From Spirochaetaceae bacterium (GTDB taxonomy: Bacteria; Spirochaetota; Spirochaetia; Treponematales; Breznakiellaceae), in NCBI GenBank assembly GCA_031282435.1, contig JAITDS010000106.1:1-32312 (forward strand): 32,312 nt of DNA, given 5' to 3'. How positions within the stretch are numbered: the stretch's first letter is position 1; each line of letters begins with the position of its first letter. Positions 9,717 to 18,627 of this stretch are shown piece after piece. The notes beneath the pieces were generated by a model, which had not been told where the DNA came from, did no database searches, and saw only the letters and a list, made by a program, of their open reading frames with translations. Position numbers and translations under genes: made by a program.

Positions 9717-10228
9717 CCAACATTCGTTAAAGTGGCATTTCCCGTTTCTAAATCAAGACGGGAGATAAATAGTACCTCCTCATTAACCTGACCAACCACA
9801 ATAAGTCCGCTGATACGAAGTTCCAGCATAGAACGCATTGATGACTCGATGCTGCCAAATTCAACCTTAATTGAATCCGGGGCCAAACGCGGTTCAAAAA
9901 TCCGCAGTTGTTTTTTTATTTGTTCAACAAGCTCCTCGCGATCCGCGCTAGTACAGACCTTCCCGCAATAATCATATATACCGTAACCCAGAACGGAATT
10001 TGCTACATCTTCATAATCTTTAAATTCTTTAAGAGACGGGTGGGAACGGGAATAGAAAAGCATTTCAATATTTCTAAAAATATCATCTTTTACTTGTTTT
10101 TCAGTTATTACATTTTGAACACGCTCGGTTTTTTCATATGGTTCCGTATCAACCAGGCGTCTAAGCACATAAGGTTTATACCTAGCGTCTTCTTTTCTGA
10201 TATCATCGCGTATGCCGCCGCTTTCCAT
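9713..10228 (-). CDS. tssE: T6SS baseplate protein TssE (gp25-like)
   Basis: 171 aa, gp25-like pattern (DIFRNIEMLFYSRSHPSLKEFKDYEDVANSVLGYGIYDY...LRISGLIVV), located between hcp and tssF. Confidence 0.88.
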   Translation of the reverse strand: MESGGIRDDIRKEDARYKPYVLRRLVDTEPYEKTERVQNVITEKQVKDDIFRNIEMLFYSRSHPSLKEFKDYEDVANSVLGYGIYDYCGKVCTSADREELVEQIKKQLRIFEPRLAPDSIKVEFGSIESSMRSMLELRISGLIVVGQVNEEVLFISRLDLETGNATLTNVG

Positions 10229-10245
10229 GATTATACCCTAAAACT

Positions 10246-10274
10246 CCGCCGTTCCATAATTCATGGAACGGCGG
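10246..10274 (-). terminator. Strong hairpin between hcp and tssE; possible attenuator or mRNA processing/stability element
   Basis: ccgccgttccat-aattc-atggaacggcgg: perfect 12-bp stem, 5-nt loop. On the minus strand followed by AGTTTTAGGG, a short T run. Confidence 0.65.
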
Positions 10275-10286
10275 AATCCGAACAGG

Positions 10287-10784
10287 CTATTCGTTAGCTA
10301 TCTGGTCGTAAGACGCCTCAATAGCGCCGTCTTTTGAACCGTCGGGCTTAATTGGAGTAACCTTCCATGTCATTTTTCCGGCCACCAATTCCACATCTTC
10401 GACCGGCTGGCGGGTAAGAGGATTATCCGTAGTGCTAGTGTCAATGGTTTTTATTTCAGCCTTTGAAACACGAACATTTTCCATTGTAACTTCGTACACG
10501 GAAGTTTGCGCTCCTCCTATCACACGGCAGTAAGAAAAAACAGCCTTAGCTATTTTATTACCGTTCATGCAGTAAAGCTGAAGCTTTGGCGTAGCCTTAT
10601 CTACCGCGTGGGTAAATTTAAACGGGAAAAATTCTCCCCGCCCCGCTACATCGCCGCTGCGCTGAATAGAGACGTTCTGCGTCCCCCCATGAGAGAATGA
10701 AACAAGCTCAAGCCATTTATCATGCGCTTTGTCGGCAGCCTGCCCCTCAATTCCATCTAACTGTAAAAAATAAACACTTGCCAT
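10287..10784 (-). CDS. hcp: Hcp tube protein (TssD)
   Basis: 165 aa; MASVYFLQLDGIEGQAADKAHDKWLELVSFSHGGTQ...GRGEFFPFKFTHAVDKATPKL is the Hcp signature. Confidence 0.93.
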   Translation of the reverse strand: MASVYFLQLDGIEGQAADKAHDKWLELVSFSHGGTQNVSIQRSGDVAGRGEFFPFKFTHAVDKATPKLQLYCMNGNKIAKAVFSYCRVIGGAQTSVYEVTMENVRVSKAEIKTIDTSTTDNPLTRQPVEDVELVAGKMTWKVTPIKPDGSKDGAIEASYDQIANE

Positions 10785-10881
10785 AATTTAACCTCCATCA
10801 TGGTGTATTACAAGTATAAAAAACCTTCAAACAGATAAAGGTTACACTTTCGCTCTGTTTGAGGTAAATCCCCAAAACCGC

Positions 10882-12381
10882 TTACTTGCCTCCGTTAGGA
10901 ACTTTGGTCACAAGACGCAACGAAGCTGTAAGACCTTCAAGCTGATAATGGGGCCTCAGATAAAAACGCGCCGCGTAGTATCCGGGCTGACCTTCAACCG
11001 AATCCACTTCAACCTTTGCTTCCGCCAGTGGATACTTTGCCTTTATTTCGTCCGATGCGTTTGGATCTCCGGTAACATATCCCGCTATCCAGTTTGAAAG
11101 CCATACCTGCATATCCTCTTTTTCCTTGAACGAACCAATCTTGTCCCGAACCATGCATTTTAAATAGTGGGCAAAGCGGCTAACCGCGAAAATGTACGGG
11201 AGTCTGGCTGAAAGCGCGGCATTGGCCGTAGCGTCAGCCGAATCGAATTCCTGAGGACGGTTTACCGTCTGCCCTCCCAAAAACACCGCGTAATCAGTGT
11301 TTTTCCAGTGAATTAGTGGCAGAAATCCGTTTTTTGACAACTCCGCCTCCCGCCTGTCGGTTATGGCAATTTCAGTCGGGCATTTCATAGCGATACCGCC
11401 GTCATCTGTCGGGAACGTGTATGTTGGCAAGCCCTCAACCATACCGCCAGACTCAACGCCGCGTATATTGGCGCACCAGCCGCAATTAGCAAACGCTCTG
11501 TTGATATTAACCCCCATAGCGTAGGCGGCGTTCATCCAGTTGTATTTGTTGCTGTCCCCTGCTCCCGTATCTTCTTCAAAATCGAATTCCTCAACAGGAT
11601 TACTCCTTGCCCCATAAGGCGTGCGGCTCAATACACGCGGCATCACGAGCGCAACATAACGACTGTCGTCAGAATCTCTGAAAGAACGCCATGTCGCATA
11701 CTCAGGCGTTGAGAAAATCTTTGTAATATCACGCGGATTTGCAAGATCCTGCCACGAATCGAGGTTCATAATAGTAGGATCAGCGGCTGATATGAACGGC
11801 ATATGCGAAGCTGAAGCAATCTGTCCCAGCCCCTTCAAAACCTCCATATCGGGAGGAGTCTGATTAAAATAGTAATCCCCAATCAATGCGCCGTAAGGCT
11901 CACCGCCGGCAGTGCCGTACTCTTCCTCATACACTCTCTTAAATAGCGGGCTTTGATCCCATGCCGTTCCCTTAAAACGCTTGATTGTCTTACCCAGTTC
12001 CGTTTTAGAAATATTCATAACTCTGATTTTAAGACGGTCGCTTGTGGCAGTATTACTTACAAGATAGTCCAGCCCGCGCCACGCCCCTTCCAGTTTAGAG
12101 AATTCCGGATGATGAATAATCAAGTTTACTTGCGCTGAAAGTTTTTTATCAAGTTCGGCGATGATCCCCTCTATTGTCTTTACCGTATCATTTGAAATCA
12201 GAGAAGCGTTTTCCAGAGCTTGATTCACAAGAGTTTTTACAGCCCCGTGTACCGCCGTAGTTGCCTCTTCCGATTTAGGCTTAAATTCCTGATTCAACAA
12301 CGCCTCGAAATCGGACATTTCGAGGGTTTCCGGGTTTAGCGGATCTTTCTGTTCCGCCTGTTTTTCCACAGCATCCGACAT
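10882..12381 (-). CDS. tssC: T6SS sheath large subunit TssC
   Basis: 499 aa; HHPEFSKLEGAWRGLDYLVSNT...PYGALIGDYYF...SRFAHYLKCMVRDKIGSF is the TssC/EvpB signature. Confidence 0.95.
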   Translation of the reverse strand: MSDAVEKQAEQKDPLNPETLEMSDFEALLNQEFKPKSEEATTAVHGAVKTLVNQALENASLISNDTVKTIEGIIAELDKKLSAQVNLIIHHPEFSKLEGAWRGLDYLVSNTATSDRLKIRVMNISKTELGKTIKRFKGTAWDQSPLFKRVYEEEYGTAGGEPYGALIGDYYFNQTPPDMEVLKGLGQIASASHMPFISAADPTIMNLDSWQDLANPRDITKIFSTPEYATWRSFRDSDDSRYVALVMPRVLSRTPYGARSNPVEEFDFEEDTGAGDSNKYNWMNAAYAMGVNINRAFANCGWCANIRGVESGGMVEGLPTYTFPTDDGGIAMKCPTEIAITDRREAELSKNGFLPLIHWKNTDYAVFLGGQTVNRPQEFDSADATANAALSARLPYIFAVSRFAHYLKCMVRDKIGSFKEKEDMQVWLSNWIAGYVTGDPNASDEIKAKYPLAEAKVEVDSVEGQPGYYAARFYLRPHYQLEGLTASLRLVTKVPNGGK

Positions 12382-12389
12382 AACACCTC

Positions 12390-12947
12390 CTATTTGGCTT
12401 CCTCTTTTACGGCTGCCTCAGATTCCGCCGCCCCGCCCTCTTTTGGGGCTGCTTCTTCTTTTGCCTTCTTGGATAAGGCCGCAAGCAACGCCGGGTCTTT
12501 AAGTATTTTGTTCAATAAATCATCCGCGCCCTGTTTACCGTCCATATATGAAAGCAGGTTTGCAAGCTGCCCCCGCGCTTCCATTAATTGCTTCAACCCG
12601 TCCACTTTGGATGTAACCGCGCCGGGTGAAAAATCCGCCATGCTCTCAAACGTCATATCAATTGAAATATTACCTTCGCCGGACAATACGTTAGGCACAG
12701 AAAAAGCCACACGCGGTTTAATAGCTTTAAGCCGGTCGTCAAAATTTTCACTGGTGAACTCAAGCATCTGCCTGTCGTCCACACGCGGCAACGGCTCTTC
12801 AGGTTTGCCTGAAAGATCCGACAGTACTCCCATAACAAATGGAAGCTCGATTTTTTTCCCGGCCCCGTTCTGTTCAACCTCATACTCTATCTGTACGCGG
12901 GGAGCCCTATTTTTCGCGATAAACTTTTGGCTGCTTTCTGTTGCCAT
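12390..12947 (-). CDS. tssB: T6SS sheath small subunit TssB
   Basis: 185 aa; SSQKFIAKNRAPRVQIEYEVE...KKIELPFVMGVLSDLSG is the TssB signature. Confidence 0.94.
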   Translation of the reverse strand: MATESSQKFIAKNRAPRVQIEYEVEQNGAGKKIELPFVMGVLSDLSGKPEEPLPRVDDRQMLEFTSENFDDRLKAIKPRVAFSVPNVLSGEGNISIDMTFESMADFSPGAVTSKVDGLKQLMEARGQLANLLSYMDGKQGADDLLNKILKDPALLAALSKKAKEEAAPKEGGAAESEAAVKEEAK

Positions 12948-12967
12948 AAACTTATCCTCCCTAAAAA

Positions 12968-14020
12968 TTACACTTTGGTCTCTGGTTTTATTCCCAGTAT
13001 ATCACGTCCACGCGACAACGCGTCGGGCATTATATCTTCAATCAAATCAATAAAACTCATTTCTGAAAAACGCAACGCCCGATCTACAAGCTGTGGAATC
13101 GGGCTATTAGGTTCTTCCCGCCGGAAGTATTCCGCGCCTTTTTTTAGAAGGAGCAATGCCTCTGTCCGAGAACTCGCCTGATAAGAAAGAAGGGCGAGAT
13201 GCGGCACGGATGAGGCGGCGGACTGTTCGGAATAATCCGGCCCTGTTCCCGTTTCCGGTGCATCCGCGCCGGCGGCAGGCGCACTGTATTGGCCATAAAA
13301 CTTGATTATCTGGTCAATATCACGTGTAAGAGCGGACATATCCAGCATACTGCCATCGCCCATTTTTGCGTCCGTTTCTCTACAAAGCTCCGATACAAGA
13401 GACTTTACATCTTTAGCCGCGATAGACTGAGCGTCTATTTCAGCCGCAGGCACACTAATAAATTCGGCACGAAGCAGTTTGGCGTCAACAGCCCCGCCGT
13501 CCGCCGCCTCAATCTCGTTAATCGAGATGAGCATATCCCTCAACGTATATCGCAGTGACGGCACAAGGCGCGTTTCACGGAAACGGGGAATAAACATTAC
13601 CGGATCGTTTACGGAACCGACGGGCGGGGAAAGCATAGATAGTATATTCAGTCTTTCCAAAGGATCGTTATTATCGTCAGGGTCAAGACGAGGGTAAAAT
13701 TCGCTCCAGAGTTCTTTTACTAGAAATAAAATTACTTTCAGTCCCTCCGCCAGCCCTGCCAATCCCCCGGTAACAGCCTCCGATACCGTAAGATAAACCG
13801 CAACACGAAGATCCCTTGTTCGCGCCCACAAGTCAAGACAATTTTTACTAAGATTTTTCCAGTCCGGACCACGCCCTTCAATTTTTGAATCACCCATGAA
13901 ACTGTCCGGCACCGCTACCGCCAAAGAGTCCATAGCCAGATACAAAGGATCATATTCCAGATCTTGTCCAGCGGCATCGTCGCCTGAAAGTTTAGTCGCC
14001 AATTCCGCCGCTTCAATCAT
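12968..14020 (-). CDS. tssA: T6SS protein TssA (ImpA N-terminal domain)
   Basis: 350 aa; ARTRDLRVAVYLTVSEAVTGGLAGLAEGLKVILFLVKELWSEFYPRLDPDDNNDPLERLNIL is the ImpA-N signature. Confidence 0.9.
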   Translation of the reverse strand: MIEAAELATKLSGDDAAGQDLEYDPLYLAMDSLAVAVPDSFMGDSKIEGRGPDWKNLSKNCLDLWARTRDLRVAVYLTVSEAVTGGLAGLAEGLKVILFLVKELWSEFYPRLDPDDNNDPLERLNILSMLSPPVGSVNDPVMFIPRFRETRLVPSLRYTLRDMLISINEIEAADGGAVDAKLLRAEFISVPAAEIDAQSIAAKDVKSLVSELCRETDAKMGDGSMLDMSALTRDIDQIIKFYGQYSAPAAGADAPETGTGPDYSEQSAASSVPHLALLSYQASSRTEALLLLKKGAEYFRREEPNSPIPQLVDRALRFSEMSFIDLIEDIMPDALSRGRDILGIKPETKV

Positions 14021-14059
14021 ACATAAGTCCCCAAAACCTTTTTATAATATAATAGTTTA

Positions 14060-14087
14060 ACTATATGGTTTCAATGATATTTGTCAA
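14060..14087 (-). promoter_or_regulatory. Putative sigma-70 type promoter for the T6SS operon
   Basis: On the minus strand: TTGACA (plus 14082-14087), 16-nt spacer, TATAGT (plus 14060-14065), about 40 bp upstream of the tssA start. Confidence 0.5.
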
Positions 14088-14284
14088 GTACAAAGCAAAA
14101 TGTGCGGTTTAGATGACATTAGAGCGGTTCGGAAACTTCAGTTTTCGCAAGCCAATCATAACTTGGCCAGCTTCCGCTTAAAAACGCAAAATACAGCGCG
14201 TTTTGCAAAGGTTTAGGCGGCAAACAATCAGGTTGGAGAATAAGCCCATTCAAGATTCGATATGATTTCAAACCCCTATTAACA

Positions 14285-14480
14285 CTTTTTTCATTTTGGG
14301 CGCATTTTCACGCCGCTAAAGCGGCGCAAAAACCGCGCTTTCCGCTCCAATTAAACAGGACGGCGTAAAACGCCGTCCTGTTTAATTCCGCTTCAATCGC
14401 TTGCGCGGCTCAACGCGCTTTCAGCGCGTTGAGCTTACATATCCGAAACCGGAATTGCCGGGCGGGCAATTCCGGTGATT
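14285..14480 (+). repeat. Modular hairpin repeat, copy 1
   Basis: Shares cttttttcattttgggcgcattttcac with 23155-23181, then aaccgcgcttt, caatcgcttgcgc and gaaaccggaattgc. Stems: cgccgc-taaa-gcggcg; aattaaacaggacggcg-taaaa-cgccgtcctgtttaatt; gctcaacgcgct-ttc-agcgcgttgagc; accggaattgcc-gggc...ggcaattccggt. Confidence 0.75.
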
Positions 14481-14583
14481 GACTGAAATGTAGGAGAAAA
14501 ATTGATTCGCCCGATAATCCGGTTGACTGCCGGCTAAGGTATGGGGGAGTTTATAAGCCGTTTCAAGCGGAAATTCGAGATTT

Positions 14584-15251
14584 TTGAACAAGCGCAATAT
14601 AAAAAGCAGAGGTGGCTTTACGAAAATAAGAAAAACAGCGTTGATTGCGGTTCTTTGCGCCGTCTTTTTGACACAATGCGAGGTTTGGAACAAACCATTA
14701 ATTGAAGAATTAGAAAAAACCTCAAGCGATGAAGACGTTCAAATAGAACGCCTGGAACACCTCATCAGAAATTAAGAACAAGAACATAACGCTTTTGACG
14801 GGGAATAACTTTAGTACCGGTAGCATTACGCGCAAAGACGCTTTTACAACAGCCATGTTTGCGGTGCAGGACAACAGTACGCTTACGCTGGGGAACGGCA
14901 GCAAGCCCTTGATAATTGACGGCAGCGTACTTGCGCTGGAGGGGGGGGGGGGATAATTCGCCGGCAATTGACGGCGGCGAATTATCCCCCGTGAACGAAG
15001 CTCTTATCAAGACTGGCGGCACAGGCAAAGTTATTATGAACGGCGGGGTAACACTGCAATACAATGAACATGGCGGTGTGTATATGGAGGGCGGAACATT
15101 TACGATGAACGGCGGGGAAATCAGCGGCAATACGGCGGCCAACAGTGGCGGCGGCGTGTTTTTTAAGGACCACGCGTTTGGCGGCTCCGGGCAAGTCAGC
15201 GGCAATACAACGAATGCGGGTACTGACAATATATATTACGACAATAATTGA
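14584..15251 (+). pseudogene. Fragmented or phase-off exported protein with PMP-like GGEISGN repeats
   Basis: Lipoprotein-like leader ORF (14584-14775), a second frame (14786 onward, ITLLTGNNFSTGSITRKDAF...LALEGGGG, stop) and a third frame (14916-15251, GGTFTMNGGEISGNTAANSGGGVFF). The G(12) run at 14941-14952 separates the latter two. Confidence 0.6.
14941..14952 (+). repeat. G(12) homopolymer inside the PMP-like ORF
   Basis: Uninterrupted run of 12 G. 11 or 14 G would join the flanking frames. Confidence 0.85.
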
Positions 15252-15287
15252 AGATGCCGCAAATCAAACCGCAAAAGCGCTTTGATT

Positions 15288-15410
15288 TGCGCAAGGGATT
15301 GTAGGGGTGCGGAGCAGACACGGCGCCCCGCAGGGGCGGCGTGGCCGGAGCGTCAGCGCAGCCCCGAAAAGCCCGGTTCCCGGCGCGAAGCGCCGGGAAT
15401 GCGCCCGAAT
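15288..15410 (-). repeat. Modular hairpin repeat, copy 3 (inverted)
   Basis: Reverse complement contains gggcgcatt-cccggcgcttcgcgccggg-aaccgggcttttcggggct...cgctccggccacgccgccc...gcacccctacaatc, matching 23170-23291. Confidence 0.75.
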
Positions 15411-15599
15411 TTTTAGCAATCAAATTTAAGCATATATCCTCGTTAGTTGAGGCTGTTCTAATACTGAACGCGGGGCAGGAAAGCGGCTGTCTGCCTGCCG
15501 GCGGGCGCTGACTGGCTAGAATTTTTATTTTTTTATACGATAAAGTAATATAGCGGCGGTATTTAGCCGGCATATCTTAAAAATAATAGGAGTAAACTC

Positions 15600-16859
15600 A
15601 TGCTTAAAACAGTAAAGTCGGTGGATTTGCGCGGCAAGCGTGTAATCATGCGTGTTGATTTTAACGTGCCAATGAAAGACGGCGTTGTTCAGGACGGGAC
15701 ACGGATTAAAGCGGCATTGCCGACCATAAAATATATTCTGGACCAGGGTGTAAAATCGCTTACATTGATGAGCCATTTGGGAGACCCCGTGAAAGACGCT
15801 AAGGCGGCGCGTGAAAAGGCGGAAAAATCCGGAAAAAGTTTTGACGAGACGGCCTTTATTAATGGTAAATGCCGCATGAGGCCGGTCGCCGAATACTTGG
15901 CGAAGCTTTTAGGGAAGCCGGTAATTTTTGCGGGAGAAGACGGCTGCTACGGCAAAAAGGCGTTTATAGACTCCCAGCCGGACGGTTCTGTGATAATGCT
16001 GGAAAACACGCGGTTTCACAAAGAGGAGACCTCGAAAGACCCTGCGGAACGTGAAAAACTGGCCAAAGAGCTTGCTTCTTACGGCGATATTTTTGTGAAC
16101 GACGCTTTCGGCTCGGCGCACCGCGACCACGCTTCAACGGCGACTATAGCGAAATTTATACCTGCTGTCGCGGGTTTTTTAATGGAAAAAGAGGTAAATT
16201 ATCTTGAACCTGTCGTTACAAACCCTCAAAAACCGCTTGTGGCGATAATCGGCGGCGCAAAGGTTTCGTCAAAGATTGCCGTGCTGAAAAGTTTGTTAAA
16301 AACGGCAAGCGCGTTGATTATCGGCGGCGGCATGGCTTACACCTTCCTGAAGGCGCAGGGGCATAAGACCGGTAAATCGCTTGTTGAAGATGACCAGATT
16401 GGTACGGCAAAGGAAATTCTTGCCGAAGCGGAAAAGGTGGGGGTAAAAATTGTGCTGCCGGTGGATCAGGTGGCGGCGGAATCTTTTGACGCGGCGGCTA
16501 AACCTATATATGTGGACGGCGTAGACCTGCCGGATAATCTTATGGGATTGGATGTAGGTCCTAAAACCATAGAGCTTTACAAAAAAACGCTTGAGGGGGC
16601 AAGAACCATAGTTTGGAATGGGCCGGTAGGAGTGTTTGAGTTTGACGCATTCTCGAAAGGAACTGAGGAGCTTGCCAAAATCGTTGCCGCCGCCACGTCT
16701 AAGAATTGTACTACAATTGTAGGGGGCGGAGATTCTGTCGCCGCAGTGAATAAATTCGGTCTTGCGGATAAAATGAGCCATGTTTCTACAGGCGGCGGCG
16801 CTTCGCTGGAGCTTTTAGAGGGTAAAAAACTTCCGGGTATCGAGGTTTGCAAGGCGTAA
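15600..16859 (+). CDS. pgk: Phosphoglycerate kinase
   Basis: 419 aa; VDLRGKRVIMRVDFNVPMKDG, VFVNDAFGSAHRDHAST-type and GGGDSVAAVNKFG...STGGGASLELLEG motifs. AATAGGAGT RBS upstream. Confidence 0.97.
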   Translation: MLKTVKSVDLRGKRVIMRVDFNVPMKDGVVQDGTRIKAALPTIKYILDQGVKSLTLMSHLGDPVKDAKAAREKAEKSGKSFDETAFINGKCRMRPVAEYLAKLLGKPVIFAGEDGCYGKKAFIDSQPDGSVIMLENTRFHKEETSKDPAEREKLAKELASYGDIFVNDAFGSAHRDHASTATIAKFIPAVAGFLMEKEVNYLEPVVTNPQKPLVAIIGGAKVSSKIAVLKSLLKTASALIIGGGMAYTFLKAQGHKTGKSLVEDDQIGTAKEILAEAEKVGVKIVLPVDQVAAESFDAAAKPIYVDGVDLPDNLMGLDVGPKTIELYKKTLEGARTIVWNGPVGVFEFDAFSKGTEELAKIVAAATSKNCTTIVGGGDSVAAVNKFGLADKMSHVSTGGGASLELLEGKKLPGIEVCKA

Positions 16860-16863
16860 ATAC

Positions 16864-18627
16864 ATGATTTTAGCTTCGCGCCAGTTTTTTGTTTGTCTGT
16901 CTTCGCTCGCCGCCGTGTTTTTGCTGTCCGCTCCGCTGGAGGATGTCTTGTTCCGGACGGCGGCAGAGGCAACACAAGCGCCGGCAGCAATTATGCCGTT
17001 GGCAATTATGCCATTGGGGGTTGTATCGTTGGCGGCGCAAGAACTTGCGCCGCGCGCCGGCGACACCGGAGCTTTTTACGAAGACTTAGGCGGCGCTGAT
17101 GATGATGTACGCGAAACGGGCGAGGATTTAATCGCTAAACGTTATTTTGATTGGGCTCAGGCGGCGTTTCGTGACGGACGCTTTTCACAGGCGGAAGCAT
17201 CTTTAATCCGCGCTTCCGATTACGCGCCGGTTTCTTCCGACCTTTCATATTTGCTTGCCGTTGTAAAAAAGGAATTGTCCCGCCCGCTTAGCGAGGTTTT
17301 GACGGCGCTTCGGCTTGCCATTGCCACCAAACGCTGGGACTTATACTCCGGGCGGGACGCTCGTCTGCTGGAAGCGGAGATTTTGATACAACTTTGTTTG
17401 TATGACGAGGCTTTGGAAGCGCTTTCAACGTTGGGAGAGGATGAGCAGGATGAGCGCGGCGCGGAACTGCGGATTAGGGCTTTGCGGTATCTGCCTAACG
17501 AGGCGGCTTTTAACGCGGCTGTGGCGCAGGCGTTTGACCGTTACCCGTACAGTCCCGTTTTTCCGCGTATTTTGTTCAGCCGTGAGTTAAGAAAAACCGT
17601 TCCCTCAGATGATAGAAGCCGCGCTCTTGTTGACCTTGCGCTTAAACGGCTTCCGGCGCTGTTAAAAGTTGAACCCTCTCTCATCCGTTTTGCCGCTCCT
17701 TTTATAAGCGATACGGCGGAGGCCCGCCGTCTTCTTTCCGTATGGCGTTCAGACCAATCCGCCGGACAGTCCGGCGGTTTTTCCGAGCGTCAAAAACTCA
17801 TGCTTGAGGCTCTGCCGGTAAGTCTTGAAACCGGACTGATAGACGAGGAGACGGCGATTAACGAGTTATTCGCTAATAACAACTTGGACAGCGCCGTTCT
17901 GTTTTCGGTCTGGGAACTGTTGCGTACGGACGCGGCAAGGGATATGATGAGTGGCAGGCTTTTGTCGTTTTCGGGCGTTATTACCGGAGACTCTAACGAT
18001 GACGGGGTAATAGATTCCCGCGCCGAATATAATTCCGGCTCTCTTGTTTCCTATTCGCGGGATGCGGATCAAGACGGCGTGAATGAACTGTCCATAGTTT
18101 TTGAAGGCGGGTGGCCTGTGAGCGCGGAAATTGCGGATACCGGTGACGGGACGGCTTCCATAGTTTGGGGGGTGTATCCCGCGCTTAGCGAGGCGGTTTT
18201 AGGAGAGACGCGCTATTTTTTCCGTCCTATGGAGTTCAATTATCCTGCCGTGAGCTTTGAAACTCTGGGGGGTACGGGCGGTATATTACTGCCGGAAGCC
18301 GGTATGCCGGACGGCGGTTTTAATAGGTATTTATCGTTGAATTACGCTTATCTTATTGAGCGTCCCGGCAGGGATTTTGCGGGCGGCGTTGAACGTATAG
18401 AATGTAAGAACGGCGTTGTTTTTTCCGCGAAAGAGTATCTTGACGGACGCTTGGCGGCGGAAACAAGCTACGAAAACGGGAGTCCGGTTCTACAGCGTAT
18501 AGATTTGGACCTTGACGGGCGTTTGGAAACCGTCCGTCGTTTTTCGCGGACGGCGGGCGCTGAAATTAATCTTATTGAAAGTGACTGGGATGGAGACGGT
18601 TTTGTTGAATACCGTGAAACGCAATAA
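16864..18627 (+). CDS. Exported TPR-like protein with Ca-loop-like DxDxDG motifs
   Basis: 587 aa, hydrophobic N-terminus, 4 bp after pgk. Motifs DSNDDGVID, DADQDGVNE, DLDLDGRLE, DWDGDGFVE in the C-terminal half. Confidence 0.7.
   Translation: MILASRQFFVCLSSLAAVFLLSAPLEDVLFRTAAEATQAPAAIMPLAIMPLGVVSLAAQELAPRAGDTGAFYEDLGGADDDVRETGEDLIAKRYFDWAQAAFRDGRFSQAEASLIRASDYAPVSSDLSYLLAVVKKELSRPLSEVLTALRLAIATKRWDLYSGRDARLLEAEILIQLCLYDEALEALSTLGEDEQDERGAELRIRALRYLPNEAAFNAAVAQAFDRYPYSPVFPRILFSRELRKTVPSDDRSRALVDLALKRLPALLKVEPSLIRFAAPFISDTAEARRLLSVWRSDQSAGQSGGFSERQKLMLEALPVSLETGLIDEETAINELFANNNLDSAVLFSVWELLRTDAARDMMSGRLLSFSGVITGDSNDDGVIDSRAEYNSGSLVSYSRDADQDGVNELSIVFEGGWPVSAEIADTGDGTASIVWGVYPALSEAVLGETRYFFRPMEFNYPAVSFETLGGTGGILLPEAGMPDGGFNRYLSLNYAYLIERPGRDFAGGVERIECKNGVVFSAKEYLDGRLAAETSYENGSPVLQRIDLDLDGRLETVRRFSRTAGAEINLIESDWDGDGFVEYRETQ

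Noticed and set aside
12394-13053. 219-aa plus-strand ORF
   Set aside because: Lies antisense to tssB and the end of tssA; no recognisable domain.
14100-14115. Possible sigma-54 promoter upstream of tssA (minus strand ccgcacattttgct)
   Set aside because: The -24 GG is missing and the spacing is too short for a -24/-12 element; a sigma-70 type site fits better.
14765-15573. Minus-strand ORFs of 154 and 125 aa
   Set aside because: Cross repeats and PMP-like sequence on the other strand; Pro-rich low-complexity translations.
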